Notes under the pieces: model-generated | Seen by the model: the letters and a program-made list of their open reading frames with translations, nothing else | Databases searched by the model: none | What the model was told of the DNA's origin: nothing | Shown: positions 54,576 to 63,985 of the stretch, one piece after another | Layout: the number at the start of each line of letters is the position of its first letter | Position numbering within the stretch: position 1 is the first letter of the stretch | Source: Leptotrichia sp. OH3620_COT-345 | GTDB lineage: Bacteria > Fusobacteriota > Fusobacteriia > Fusobacteriales > Leptotrichiaceae | NCBI RefSeq assembly: GCF_003932895.1 | Contig: NZ_RQYW01000003.1 | Location: 124,001 to 188,000 of the forward strand | Reading direction: 5' to 3' | DNA: 64,000 nt | Translations under genes and position numbers: made by a program

Positions 54576-55496
54576 TTATTTTTTTTCAGGACTATTACCC
54601 TGTTTTTCATTTAACTCGGCAAATGCAGTTACCATACTCGCCAGATTCTGCATATTACTCGGTATTATAATTTTAGTAGATTTTCCGTCTGCCACTTTTT
54701 CAAAAGTTTCCATTCCCTTTAAAGAAAGCACTTCTGCGTTCGGAGCAGCTTCTTTGAGTAATCTCAATGCTTCAGCTTTTGCCCTTTGAATGGAAAGAAT
54801 AGCTTCAGCTTCTCCTTCGGCTTCTTTTATCTGTTGTTCTTTTTTTGCTTCGGCTCTGAGTATTGCCGCCTGTTTTTCTCCTTCAGCCACTAATATTGCC
54901 GATTCTCTTTTAGCCTGTGCTTCAAGGATGTTCGCTCTTTTTTCCCTTTCGGCTTTCATCTCTTTTTCCATAGCTGATCTTATATCCGCCGGAGGAATTA
55001 TACTTTTCAATTCCACTCTATTTACTTTAATTCCCCAAGGATCCGTAGCTTCGTCAAGTTCCACTCTCATATTTGTATTTATTATATCCCTTGAAGTCAG
55101 TGTCTGGTCAACCGTCATATCTCCTATTATATTTCTTAATGTAGTAGCCGTAAGATTTTCTATGGCTGAAATAGGTCTTTCAATACCGTAAGTATAAAGT
55201 TTCGGGTCTGTTATCTGAAAATATACTATTGTATCAATTTGCATAGTGGCATTATCTTTAGTAATTACAGGCTGCGGAGGAAAATCCACAACTTGTTCTT
55301 TTAGTGATACCACTCTTGACACTTTATCAAAAAACGGATTTATAAAATTTAACCCTGAGCTGAGTGACTGGTCATATTTTCCTAATTTTTCAATTATATA
55401 TACTCTTGATTCCGGTACTATTTTAATAGCTTTAAATATTATTATTAATGCCATTGTTATAATAATGATTATAAACGGTACAAGTATAAATCCCAT
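54576..55496 (-). CDS. SPFH/Band 7 (stomatin-like) membrane protein
   Basis: 306 residues with an N-terminal membrane helix (FILVPFIIIIITMALIIIF), the Band 7 domain (SRVYIIEKLGKYDQSL, VDFPPQPVITKDNA, LRNIIGDMTVDQTLTSRD) and a long alanine- and glutamate-rich coiled coil (AEREKRANILEAQAKRESA). It resembles E. coli QmcA. Such proteins oligomerise into membrane microdomains and work with NfeD proteins, one of which is encoded 26 bases upstream. Confidence 0.92.
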   Translation of the reverse strand: MGFILVPFIIIIITMALIIIFKAIKIVPESRVYIIEKLGKYDQSLSSGLNFINPFFDKVSRVVSLKEQVVDFPPQPVITKDNATMQIDTIVYFQITDPKLYTYGIERPISAIENLTATTLRNIIGDMTVDQTLTSRDIINTNMRVELDEATDPWGIKVNRVELKSIIPPADIRSAMEKEMKAEREKRANILEAQAKRESAILVAEGEKQAAILRAEAKKEQQIKEAEGEAEAILSIQRAKAEALRLLKEAAPNAEVLSLKGMETFEKVADGKSTKIIIPSNMQNLASMVTAFAELNEKQGNSPEKK

Positions 55497-55522
55497 AATC
55501 TCCTCCTAAAATATGTTTTAAA

Positions 55523-55945
55523 CTATTTTTTCCCTAATATTATTTTGTTGCCTTCAAAATTCTTTATTATTACCGTATCTCCCACTTTAAAAAAATCTTT
55601 ACTGATACCCGTCCATATTGAGCCTTTAAATTTGACTTCGTATTCTTTTTTTAAATTGTCGGTGCTGATAACTTTTTCTATTTTTATTTCCGTTCCTGTC
55701 ATATTTGAATTAAAATCATTTTTCTTTTTTTTAATGTAATTTTGTAAAACAGGTCTTGTAAAAAGAATGAATACTAATGATAAAACTGCAAATATAAAAA
55801 ACTCAATATAAGAATTATTAATCAATCCTGAAAATAATGTCACAATAAAAGCTGCCAAAGCCAACCATATTGTTACAAGACCCGGAATAACAATTTCCAA
55901 TAATGCAAATATTGAAGCTGAAATTGCCCAAAAAATCGCTCCCAT
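55523..55945 (-). CDS. NfeD-family membrane protein
   Basis: 140 residues: three hydrophobic segments in the first 70 (WAISASIFALLEIVIPGLV and following) and a C-terminal OB-fold domain (TGTEIKIEKVISTDNLKKE, GDTVIIKNFEGNKIIL). This is the short NfeD class that partners SPFH proteins in membrane quality control. GAGAGGAGG precedes the ATG. It is the first large gene of the pair. Confidence 0.9.
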   Translation of the reverse strand: MGAIFWAISASIFALLEIVIPGLVTIWLALAAFIVTLFSGLINNSYIEFFIFAVLSLVFILFTRPVLQNYIKKKKNDFNSNMTGTEIKIEKVISTDNLKKEYEVKFKGSIWTGISKDFFKVGDTVIIKNFEGNKIILGKK

Positions 55946-55979
55946 TACATAACCTCCTCTCTAAAAAAATAGTTTTCAA

Positions 55980-56096
55980 TTAAAAATAAATTCCTGCGTG
56001 CCCTCTAACGCCTCCTTTACCGATACCTACTCCCACTCCTGCGGAACATGATACTAAAGTTAATGCTAATAATATAGCTACAACTAATTTTTTCAT
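55980..56096 (-). CDS. 38-residue glycine-rich lipoprotein
   Basis: AAAGGATAAAAC precedes an ATG that opens MKKLVVAILLALTLVSC, a textbook lipoprotein signal with Cys17, followed by SAGVGVGIGKGGVRGHAGIYF and a stop. The signal, Shine-Dalgarno and alternating Gly pattern make it a real gene despite its length. Its composition recalls small entericidin-like or other glycine-rich lipoproteins, but no family is claimed. It lies between nfeD and the DUF4189 gene on the same strand. Confidence 0.75.
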   Translation of the reverse strand: MKKLVVAILLALTLVSCSAGVGVGIGKGGVRGHAGIYF

Positions 56097-56128
56097 GTTT
56101 TATCCTTTCATTTTAAAATTTTTATTTT

Positions 56129-56476
56129 TTACCAACTTGTACATACATTGGAAACCACTTGACAATCTCTATATCTGCAATACTTTTTAGCACCTAAATT
56201 ATTATTTCTCGGATTTCTTGAGGAATACCATCCGTATGCTCCGGTACTTGCAGACCATGCAACTGCGGCACAAGAATTTTTATATGAAACAATTATTCTG
56301 CATGCTCTCCCGCAATGTCTTAATGCCGCCCTTTCAGCATCATATTGATTACGATAGTTATAACTGTAACCTGAATACCCCGTATTTAAATTTAGAGCTA
56401 TCGCTCCATAATAATCATAATATGAAAAAGAAAAAAAAGACATTATTATAAATAACATTATTATTTTTTTCATCAT
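56129..56476 (-). CDS. Secreted DUF4189 protein, cysteine-rich
   Basis: 115 residues from an ATG at 56476, about ten bases after AAGGAG. A signal peptide (MMKKIIMLFIIMSFFSFSY) is followed by a DUF4189-type domain: YYGAIALNLNTGYSGYSYN, the AERAALRHCG block, and paired cysteines in HCGRACRII, SCAAVAWS and YCRYRDCQVVSNVC, suggesting several disulphides. Function unknown. It follows no close gene upstream, so its own promoter probably lies in 56486-56772, where I see no clear element. Confidence 0.85.
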   Translation of the reverse strand: MMKKIIMLFIIMSFFSFSYYDYYGAIALNLNTGYSGYSYNYRNQYDAERAALRHCGRACRIIVSYKNSCAAVAWSASTGAYGWYSSRNPRNNNLGAKKYCRYRDCQVVSNVCTSW

Positions 56477-56772
56477 TATACACACTCTCCTTTTTTAGCA
56501 TTTATTATTATTTCTAAATATTATACATTACTAATCTTAAAACAAGCTGAAAATTGAAATCTTTTTTGTAACTTTACTCCTTTTTCAATATCGGAAAGTA
56601 TGTTATTGATAAATTAATATGTACTTTTAAATTTTAAACTTATGTCTATTTCCATATTATTTTCAATTTTTTAAATTTTTATAATTATTTTTATTGTATT
56701 TTTAAATATATCCCTCAGTTATTTCATACAATTGTTTTTTACATTATACTACATTTTTCAATTTTTTTTAAG

Positions 56773-59424
56773 TTATTTATATAAATTTATCATTTCTGTA
56801 AATTTTGCTATTTTTGTTTCCAGTTCCTCTTTTATTGAATTTTCCTTATTTATTACTTCTTGAGGAGCTTTCGATAAAAATACTTCATTGGACAATTTTC
56901 CCAAAACTTTATCAAGTTCTTTTTTTGTCTTTTCAATATCTTTTTCAAGTTTTGCTATTTCCTTTTCCTTATCTATCAAATTAGCCAGAGGAACATATAT
57001 TTCTGTAGTTTCAACTAATCTGAAACCTGCCAAATCAGGAATTTCGACATCCGGAGAAAATTCATATTTTTCTATATTTGCCAGTTTGTCGAGAATCTTC
57101 GGATTATCCACCAGTATTTTCTTTTCTCTTTCATCAAAAGTTTTAAATATTACTTCTATTTTCTTTGCCGGTGAAACATTTGCCTTTCCTCTTATGTTTC
57201 TTATTGCTGTTATAATTTCTTTAAGATAATCGAATTCTTTTTCCGCTTCCTTATTTATTAATGCTTTATCTTCACACGGAAATTCAGATAACATTATTGT
57301 TTCTTCATCAATATCAAGCTTCTGCCATATTTCTTCAGTAATAAAAGGCATAAACGGATGAAGCATTTTAAGACCGTTATCCAGAATATGTCTTAATACC
57401 CACTGGGCAGTTATTTTATCCGTTCCTTCACTGCCATAAACTCTTGTTTTAGCTATTTCTACATACCAGTCACAAAATTCTCCTCTAAAAAATTCGTAAG
57501 CTATTTTTGCTCCACTATCAAGCTCGTAATTTTCCATATATTCATTTATTTTCCCCGATGCTGACTGAAGTTTTGATAAAATCCATACATCTTCCAACTT
57601 AAATTCCAGATCTACTACCGATGTTTCTTTATCAAAATCTTCCAGATTCGACAATACGAACTTTGAAACATTCCATATTTTATTTGCGAATGTAGAACCC
57701 ATTTCCAGTAGCTTTTCGGAAAAATGTATATCCTGTCCTTGGGAAGTGTTGTATAAAAAACTGAATCTTATTGCATCTGCTCCGTATTTGTTTATTAAAT
57801 CCAAAGGATCAGGAGAATTTCCAAGTGACTTGCTCATTTTTCTTCCCTGCTCATCTCTTATAAGTCCATGTAAATATACGTAATGAAAAGGGATCTCATT
57901 GTTTATATAAAGGCTCATCATTATCATCCTTGCAACCCAGAAAAACAATATATCGGCTCCTGTTACTAATGTGTTTGTAGGAAAGAATTTTTCGAAATCT
58001 TTAGTTTTTTCAGGCCAACCCATTGTAGAAAATGGCCATAATGCTGATGAAAACCATGTATCAAGAACATCAGTCTCTTCTCTTAAAGCTACTTCTTTTC
58101 CGAATTTTTCCTTTGCCTGACTTTTTGCTTCCTCCAAATCCCTTGCTACAAAAATTGTTCCGTCTTCAGCATAATAAGCAGGTATTCTGTGTCCCCACCA
58201 TATTTGCCTTGAAATAGTCCAGTCTCTTATATTTTCAAGCCAGTTATAATATACTTTTTCCCATCTTTTAGGTGTTATTTTTACTTTTCCGTTTTTTACA
58301 ACTTCCAGTGCTTTTTCAGCAAGAGGCTTCATTTTTACAAACCATTGAGTGGAAACTCTCGGTTCAATTACCGTATCGCATCTGTAACAGTGACCTACTG
58401 CATTTTTATGGTCTTTTACTCCTACAAGATACCCTCCTTCTTCAAGGTCTTTCAATATTTCCTTTCTAGCTGTAAATCTGTCAAGACCACAATATTTACC
58501 TCCATTTTCATTTACCTTTGCATCTTCAGTAAATATATTAAGAAAAGGAAGTCCTGTTCTTTTTGCCACTTCAAAATCATTAGGATCATGAGACGGCGTC
58601 ATTTTAACTACTCCTGTTCCGAATTCCTTATCCACATATTCATCGGTAACTATAGGTATCTCTCTGTTCATAAGAGGTAATATCACTGTTTTACCTATTA
58701 AATGAGTATATCTTTCATCAGCAGGATTTACGGCTACTCCTGTATCTCCCAACATTGTTTCAGGTCTTGTAGTGGCAATTACTACAAACTCATCACTATC
58801 TTTTATTTTATATTTTATTTCCCATATTTTACCATTTTTTTCCACATGATTCACTTCATCGTCTGCCAGTGCTGTTTTGTCATGAGGACACCAGTTTACA
58901 ATATATTCTCCTCTATAAATAAGTCCGTCATTGTAAAGCTTTATAAATACTTCCTTTACAGCTTTGGAAAGTCCTTCATCCATTGTAAATCTTTCCCTTG
59001 ACCAGTCGAGAGATACCCCCAGCCTTCTGAGCTGTTTAGTTATTAATCCTCCATGTTTTTCTTTCCATTCCCATGTTTTTTTCAGAAATTCCTCTCTGCC
59101 TATTTCTTCTTTTGTAGTCCCTTGCTCTTTAAGCATTCTTTCTACTTTATTCTGAGTGGCAATTCCCGCATGATCGGTTCCCGGAACCCATAATGTATCA
59201 AATCCGCTCATTCTTTTATATCTTATAATTGTATCCTGAATGGCATTATCCATCATATGACCCATATGTAATATTCCTGTTACATTTGGAGGAGGAATTA
59301 CTATGGAATAGCCCGGCTTCTCATCATTATGTTGTGCATTGAAATATCCTTTTTCTTCCCATATCTTATACCACTTCTCCTCAATTTCACTTGGAGAATA
59401 TATTTTATTTAACTCCTTTATCAT
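56773..59424 (-). CDS. valS: Valyl-tRNA synthetase
   Basis: 883 residues, class I. The HIGH-type motif is HMGH (ILHMGHMMD), followed by the editing domain with TTRPETMLGDTGVAVNP and KMTPSHDPNDFE, then the KMSKS loop GRKMSKSLGNSPDPLD. The C-terminal coiled-coil arm (IDKEKEIAKLEKDIEKTKKE) is present. It charges tRNA-Val and hydrolyses misacylated Thr. AGGAGGAAAAG precedes the ATG. I found no T-box leader upstream. Confidence 0.97.
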   Translation of the reverse strand: MIKELNKIYSPSEIEEKWYKIWEEKGYFNAQHNDEKPGYSIVIPPPNVTGILHMGHMMDNAIQDTIIRYKRMSGFDTLWVPGTDHAGIATQNKVERMLKEQGTTKEEIGREEFLKKTWEWKEKHGGLITKQLRRLGVSLDWSRERFTMDEGLSKAVKEVFIKLYNDGLIYRGEYIVNWCPHDKTALADDEVNHVEKNGKIWEIKYKIKDSDEFVVIATTRPETMLGDTGVAVNPADERYTHLIGKTVILPLMNREIPIVTDEYVDKEFGTGVVKMTPSHDPNDFEVAKRTGLPFLNIFTEDAKVNENGGKYCGLDRFTARKEILKDLEEGGYLVGVKDHKNAVGHCYRCDTVIEPRVSTQWFVKMKPLAEKALEVVKNGKVKITPKRWEKVYYNWLENIRDWTISRQIWWGHRIPAYYAEDGTIFVARDLEEAKSQAKEKFGKEVALREETDVLDTWFSSALWPFSTMGWPEKTKDFEKFFPTNTLVTGADILFFWVARMIMMSLYINNEIPFHYVYLHGLIRDEQGRKMSKSLGNSPDPLDLINKYGADAIRFSFLYNTSQGQDIHFSEKLLEMGSTFANKIWNVSKFVLSNLEDFDKETSVVDLEFKLEDVWILSKLQSASGKINEYMENYELDSGAKIAYEFFRGEFCDWYVEIAKTRVYGSEGTDKITAQWVLRHILDNGLKMLHPFMPFITEEIWQKLDIDEETIMLSEFPCEDKALINKEAEKEFDYLKEIITAIRNIRGKANVSPAKKIEVIFKTFDEREKKILVDNPKILDKLANIEKYEFSPDVEIPDLAGFRLVETTEIYVPLANLIDKEKEIAKLEKDIEKTKKELDKVLGKLSNEVFLSKAPQEVINKENSIKEELETKIAKFTEMINLYK

Positions 59425-59863
59425 TTCTTTTCCTCCTGTCTGTTTTAAGTTATTTTATCAGTATTTTCTTTATTCATAATATTTAAAATTTTTTCCGTTA
59501 CTTGTGATTCAATCGGCTTCCTCAGCATTGTTAATATACTCTTTATATCTTTGCAATTTTTTAACTTAACAGTTACTTATTTTTTCCAAAATACAATTAA
59601 AACTCATATTCATTTTCTCATTCCAAATAAATAGTAAATGCACTTAAATTAACACATTCAAGTAAAGCAATGTTTATGATATGATTTTTCAATAAATTTT
59701 TCATTTGTACTGATTATATTTAATTTGATTAAAGCAATCATCGTATTGTTTTCGTAACAAAACAAAAATATTAATATTTTTTGTATAGTGTTATTTAAAT
59801 TAAACCGTATATATTATTTTGCAATATAAATTTATTCTTATTTGGAGTATAAATTATAATTAT
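59425..59863. other. Gap upstream of valS
   Basis: About 440 bases of AT-rich DNA between two minus-strand genes. I searched for a T-box antiterminator core, a tRNA and a clear promoter and saw none. The 3' end of the rplS-lepB-rimI transcript must end here, but no hairpin with a T-run was recognised. Confidence 0.4.
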
Positions 59864-60370
59864 TTAATTTATTTTTCTGATTTTTGCCATAATAGCGGCA
59901 TTTTTTCCGTTGCCATAATAATTTTTCCTTATCGAAATTTTTTTAAATCCATTTTTTTCATATAATTTTATTGCTTTATCATTATTTTCATCAACTTCTA
60001 AAAATATCTTCTTTTCTAAAACTGTTTCTTTACCTCTATCATTTTCATATATTTCCATATCAGAATAAATAATCTCGGATGTTTCTTTTAAAAGTATATT
60101 TCCATATCCTTTTCCCTGATAAATTTTTCTTATTCCGATTTCAAACAAATCAATATTTTCAAAAGTATCATAATAGACAATGTATCCTAAAATTTCTTCA
60201 AAATCCGATTCTATAAGACAATAAATCAAATATTTATCATTATTTAAAATATCGGAAAAATATTTCTGCTCCGCTTTATCTGAAAAAAGCTCGTTATGTA
60301 TTTCTATCAATATTTCAGTCACTTTATTTATATTTCCGTCACTTTCATTTACCCTAATAATTTTCCACAT
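59864..60370 (-). CDS. GNAT acetyltransferase, RimI-like
   Basis: 168 residues from an ATG at 60370 after GGAG at 11 bases; the longer TTG frame is less likely. The acetyl-CoA loop is IYQGKGYGNILLKE, and the end NDKAIKLYEKNGFKKISIRKNYY is the pattern of RimI-type N-acetyltransferases. Its substrate could be ribosomal protein S18 or another protein N-terminus; proof is lacking. It lies 18 bases after lepB in the rplS-lepB group. Confidence 0.75.
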   Translation of the reverse strand: MWKIIRVNESDGNINKVTEILIEIHNELFSDKAEQKYFSDILNNDKYLIYCLIESDFEEILGYIVYYDTFENIDLFEIGIRKIYQGKGYGNILLKETSEIIYSDMEIYENDRGKETVLEKKIFLEVDENNDKAIKLYEKNGFKKISIRKNYYGNGKNAAIMAKIRKIN

Positions 60371-60388
60371 ATTGAACAAAGCTCCGTT

Positions 60389-61825
60389 TTATATTAACCC
60401 CAGTCTGTTAATAGGCCACCATCTAAATAAAAGGTTACCCTTTATTCTACTTTCAGCCGTATACCCGAAATATCTGGAATCTAAACTGTTCAAAGTATTA
60501 TCTCCCATAGTCATATAATAATTTTGACTTAGAGTAAGTGTTTCTCCGTTCAGCAGTTTCATAAACAGCTCATCATTATATTTAAAATCCAGTATTGGAA
60601 GTACGAGTTCATCTCTTCCTTCCACTTTCAATGTAAATGTATAATATGTACTGTAATTTTCGTTTCCTATAATTTCTTTAAAGTTGCTTTTTGTATTTAC
60701 ATGATCTAAAAATTCTTCAGGTGTCAATGTTCTGAATACTCCATCTTCTTCCAATGTTATAAACTTATCAAGTCTTACTTTATCTCCTTTTTTAGGAATA
60801 TATATTTTATTATCTCCTAAAATTCCTTCTGCCGAGTATTCTCTTTCACTCAGTTTATCTTCAATTTTATCATTTAAATATATTTTACCTAATTTTCTTT
60901 GGGCAACTCTTCCACCTACTTCTACATCTAAAATTTTGTCAATTTTTATCTGCATTGTTTGCCCTGCAGCTCCGACTACTCTTTTCGTGTACATTATCTT
61001 ATCTGTTATAGGTTCTTTAAATGCTATAATATCTCCGACTTTTGGCAAAGTAAACCTGTATTTTATCATATTGGCAAAAACTCTATCCTGTACTTTTATT
61101 GTAGGTTCCATTGAACCTGTAGGTATCACATAATTTCCAAGGTAAAATGTCTGAATAAGCAAAACGAGAACTATTGCAGTTATAGCTGTATCCATTCTTG
61201 CAAATGCTTTTCCCAATGTACTTTGTCTTCTCTTTTCAGTTTCCACCAGTTCTTTTCTGGCTTCTTCAGCACTTTTCCCTGTTTCTTTCTGTATTTTTTC
61301 TACTTCTTTGCTAAATTCACCATCTTTACTTTCATTTCTTATAGTGGATTCGGTAATTTTCTCTTTTGCAGGTTTTCTATACAAAAATATTAAGGGCATG
61401 GAAAGCACCATAGTTATGAAAAGATAAACATAAAAATTTGTGTCCAAAATATTAAACATCAATTTTCCTAAAAAAAGCATTACTAAATTTGCCAGAAATA
61501 TCCATTCATGTTCTCTTCTCAGTACAAGAAACAGAAAATTTAATGTAAATATTCCGTATATTCCCCAGATTTTCAATTTAATTACAGGATCCGGAACCCT
61601 GTCTACAATGAAAAAGAAAATACCCGTTATTATTATTCCCATTATTGTTATAATATTCGCAACTTTTATTCTTTTTTTCTCAGCTTCATCTCCAACGGGA
61701 ATTTTTTTAAGTATATCATCTTCTTTTTTTCTTATAAAACTGACAACCTGTTTTTCCTTTATAAAAAAATATAAAAGAATTAATGAAGTTATCAAATAAA
61801 ATATCCCCCATAATATTGTATTCAT
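60389..61825 (-). CDS. lepB: Signal peptidase I with long membrane N-terminus
   Basis: 478 residues, roughly twice the minimal enzyme. The catalytic Ser238 lies in VIPTGSMEPT and the general-base Lys281 in MYTKRVVGA; box E is GDNTLNSLDSRYFG. The catalytic part is preceded by about 210 residues with a helix at 3-21, three or four central helices (53-150), a charged linker (155-210) and a final helix (212-229). It cleaves Sec signal peptides at the periplasmic face. The extra helices recall enterobacterial and Fusobacterium LepB but are longer. Confidence 0.93.
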   Translation of the reverse strand: MNTILWGIFYLITSLILLYFFIKEKQVVSFIRKKEDDILKKIPVGDEAEKKRIKVANIITIMGIIITGIFFFIVDRVPDPVIKLKIWGIYGIFTLNFLFLVLRREHEWIFLANLVMLFLGKLMFNILDTNFYVYLFITMVLSMPLIFLYRKPAKEKITESTIRNESKDGEFSKEVEKIQKETGKSAEEARKELVETEKRRQSTLGKAFARMDTAITAIVLVLLIQTFYLGNYVIPTGSMEPTIKVQDRVFANMIKYRFTLPKVGDIIAFKEPITDKIMYTKRVVGAAGQTMQIKIDKILDVEVGGRVAQRKLGKIYLNDKIEDKLSEREYSAEGILGDNKIYIPKKGDKVRLDKFITLEEDGVFRTLTPEEFLDHVNTKSNFKEIIGNENYSTYYTFTLKVEGRDELVLPILDFKYNDELFMKLLNGETLTLSQNYYMTMGDNTLNSLDSRYFGYTAESRIKGNLLFRWWPINRLGLI

Positions 61826-61850
61826 TGCATTTTCCTTTCTATAAAACAGA

Positions 61851-61874
61851 AAAAGCTAGCAAATGCTAGCTTTT
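61851..61874 (-). terminator. Hairpin between rplS and lepB
   Basis: AAAAGCTAGC (61851-61860) pairs with GCTAGCTTTT (61865-61874) around a 4-base loop, followed on the minus strand by a T-run. As lepB lies 51 bases after rplS it may act as a partial terminator that lowers lepB relative to rplS. Confidence 0.8.
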
Positions 61875-61876
61875 AG

Positions 61877-62227
61877 CTACTTTCTAATTTCTTTAATTCT
61901 AGCAGCTTTTCCTGATAAATTTCTTAAATAATATAATCTTGATCTTCTTACTTTTCCTATTCTCTTAACTTCTATTTTCTCTATTAGCGGAGAATTGATA
62001 GGTATGATTCTCTCTACACCTATTCCTGAAGATACTTTTCTTACAGTGAAGTTTTTAGCTATTCCTCCTCCGGAAACTCTTATAACTACACCTTCGAACA
62101 CCTGTATTCTCTCTTTATTTCCCTCTTTTACTTTATAATGAACAGCTATTGTGTCCCCTGATTTAAATTGAGGTATATCAGACTTCAAGTAATCTTTCTC
62201 TACCAGTTCGATTAATTTCTCTTTCAA
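61877..62227 (-). CDS. rplS: 50S ribosomal protein L19
   Basis: 116 residues from a TTG at 62227, eight bases after GGGAG; the longer GTG frame abuts the Shine-Dalgarno. It has the L19 pattern [58 protein letters not shown] and [20 protein letters not shown]. It sits at the 30S-50S interface. Coupling of L19 with signal peptidase I is seen in other bacteria. Confidence 0.96.
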   Translation of the reverse strand: MKEKLIELVEKDYLKSDIPQFKSGDTIAVHYKVKEGNKERIQVFEGVVIRVSGGGIAKNFTVRKVSSGIGVERIIPINSPLIEKIEVKRIGKVRRSRLYYLRNLSGKAARIKEIRK

Positions 62228-62328
62228 GAAATTCACTCCCTTCTTTACGCGATATTCTTTTTATCTCTTCTAATACACAGTATCAGCATCAGCAATAAAA
62301 GCGGAATACCCTTTTTCATATACGAAAC

Positions 62329-62358
62329 ATATTATCATATTTTTATATTCAATGTCAA
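62329..62358 (-). promoter_or_regulatory. Promoter for rplS
   Basis: On the minus strand TTGACA (62353-62358) is followed after 18 bases by TAATAT (62329-62334). The leader is about 95 bases and could hold autoregulatory structure; none was resolved. Confidence 0.65.
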
Positions 62359-62394
62359 GTAAGAGTATAAATTTTTTTAAATTCCTTTTTCTAA

Positions 62395-62445
62395 ATTTTT
62401 TTTGTAAAAAAGTTTAATAAAAATTTTTCAGCTCACTTCCTGCTA
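62395..62445 (+). repeat. Dispersed intergenic repeat, 5'-half copy
   Basis: TTTTTTTGTAAAAAAGTTTA, ATAAAAATTTTTC and AGCTCACTTCC align with the left end of the copies at 30155 and 38355. It lies between divergent promoters. Confidence 0.35.
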
Positions 62446-62564
62446 TTTTTTAAAAAACATCGACTATGAACAATTATAAATGAGAATCTTTTTTCTCACT
62501 ATACATTTTACAAATATTTATGGTATAATTTTTTAAATTAAAACAACGGCTTGAAAGGAAAAAA

Positions 62565-63287
62565 ATGGGAATTATTATTGATTTTTTTGCTATTATAACG
62601 GGAAGTTTGCTCGGATTAATTATCGGAAACAAATTTAAAGAAAATATTCGGAATATTATAATGGACTGTATAGGTATGTTTGTTATAATTTCAGGTATAA
62701 AAAGTACTCTTAATTCTAATCGGGACATTATTGTTTTGACTTATCTGATAATAGGATCCGTTATCGGTCAAATTATTGATATAGATCTGCAAATAAAAAA
62801 ATTAAGTATCTTTGTTGAAAATAAATTTTCAAAAGTTTCGTCTATTTCCGTCAAAAATGAGAATTCTATTGAAAGTAAAGAAAAAGTTTCCAATTTTGCT
62901 AAAGGTTTTTCCATTACAACAATACTTTACTGCGTAGGAGCAATGGCTGTCATCGGTTCTATAAACAGCGGACTTACAGGAGATAACAGAATATTGAATA
63001 TAAAAGCCGTTTTAGATGGTATTACTGCTATAATCTTTGCATCAATATATGGTATGGGGGTCTTATTTGCAGCATTTCCGGCCCTTTTATACCAAGGGAT
63101 GTTTTATTTTTTTGCAAACCAGATAAAACCTTTTTTGACTCCTCAGGCAATATCCGACTTGAATTTTTTAGGCGGAATAATGATATGTGCTTTAGGAATT
63201 AATATAATTCTTAAGAAAAATATAAAAGTGGCGAATATGCTTCCTTCTCTTTTTATTTCTATAATTGCCGGAATATTTTTTAAATAA
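62565..63287 (+). CDS. DUF554 family membrane protein
   Basis: 240 residues with six or seven hydrophobic segments. IIDFFAIITGSLLGLIIGNK at the N-terminus, TTILYCVGAMAVIGSINSGL in the middle and DLNFLGGIMICALGINIIL near the C-terminus follow the DUF554 (YdfK/YqgA-like) pattern. The family is a putative transporter with no agreed substrate. GAAAGGAAAAAA precedes the ATG. It lies 20 bases before a Crp/Fnr regulator gene, likely co-transcribed. Confidence 0.88.
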   Translation: MGIIIDFFAIITGSLLGLIIGNKFKENIRNIIMDCIGMFVIISGIKSTLNSNRDIIVLTYLIIGSVIGQIIDIDLQIKKLSIFVENKFSKVSSISVKNENSIESKEKVSNFAKGFSITTILYCVGAMAVIGSINSGLTGDNRILNIKAVLDGITAIIFASIYGMGVLFAAFPALLYQGMFYFFANQIKPFLTPQAISDLNFLGGIMICALGINIILKKNIKVANMLPSLFISIIAGIFFK

Positions 63288-63307
63288 CTTTATACAGGGA
63301 GGTTGCT

Positions 63308-63985
63308 ATGAAACTTATTGAACTTTACAAAATAATGTTAAAAATCCCTTTATTTAAAGGTTTAAGTATTAATGAAATAAAGGATTTTTTTCAGAAGATA
63401 AATTTTCAGATTAAAAATTATGAAAAAAATGAATCTATATTTTTTAGAGGTGATCCTATTGAGCATATTATTATAATCCTTGAAGGAGCTTCTAAAGGAG
63501 AAATGCAGAAATTTGACGGAGCTTCTATTACTATTGACTATATAAAACCTTATCAGCTCATAGCTCCGGCTTTTATATTCGGAGATATTAAAATCTTTCC
63601 TGTAGATTTAATATCTGTAGAAAAATCAAAATTTCTATTTCTTAATAAAAAAGATTTTGTAGAAATTATGCAGGAAGATAAAAGACTTCTCTTGAATTTC
63701 TTAGATGAAATTTCTAATAAAGGACAACTTTTATCCAAAAGAATATGGTTCAATTTCGTAAATAAGACTATAAATGAAAAAGTCATGAGTTATATTAAAG
63801 AAAATCAGAAAAACGGTATTATATCATTTAAACCTAACATATCCGAGCTGGCAAAAAAATTTGAAGTTACACGTCCGTCACTTTCAAGAGAAATTTCAGT
63901 TCTATGCGACAAGAAAGTTTTGATAAAATTACAGAATAATAAATATAAAATAGATTTTTCCAAATTAAAAGATTTAAATATATAA
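63308..63985 (+). CDS. Crp/Fnr-family transcriptional regulator
   Basis: 225 residues. A cyclic-nucleotide-binding-like beta barrel (about 15-125, with NESIFFRGDPIEHIIIILEG) is followed by a dimer helix and a C-terminal winged helix (NISELAKKFEVTRPSLSREISVL, recognition helix). There is no N-terminal Cys cluster as in Fnr, and the Arg-Ser phosphate motif for cAMP is absent, so the ligand is unknown. GGGAGGTTGCT precedes the ATG. It could regulate the DUF554 gene or fermentation genes. Confidence 0.85.
   Translation: MKLIELYKIMLKIPLFKGLSINEIKDFFQKINFQIKNYEKNESIFFRGDPIEHIIIILEGASKGEMQKFDGASITIDYIKPYQLIAPAFIFGDIKIFPVDLISVEKSKFLFLNKKDFVEIMQEDKRLLLNFLDEISNKGQLLSKRIWFNFVNKTINEKVMSYIKENQKNGIISFKPNISELAKKFEVTRPSLSREISVLCDKKVLIKLQNNKYKIDFSKLKDLNI

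Noticed and set aside
54790-55191. 133-codon plus-strand frame within the SPFH gene
   Set aside because: The Ala-Ser-rich sequence is the reverse reading of the Ala-Glu-Lys coiled coil.
59425-59560. T-box leader for valS
   Set aside because: No antiterminator core or specifier stem was found on the minus strand.
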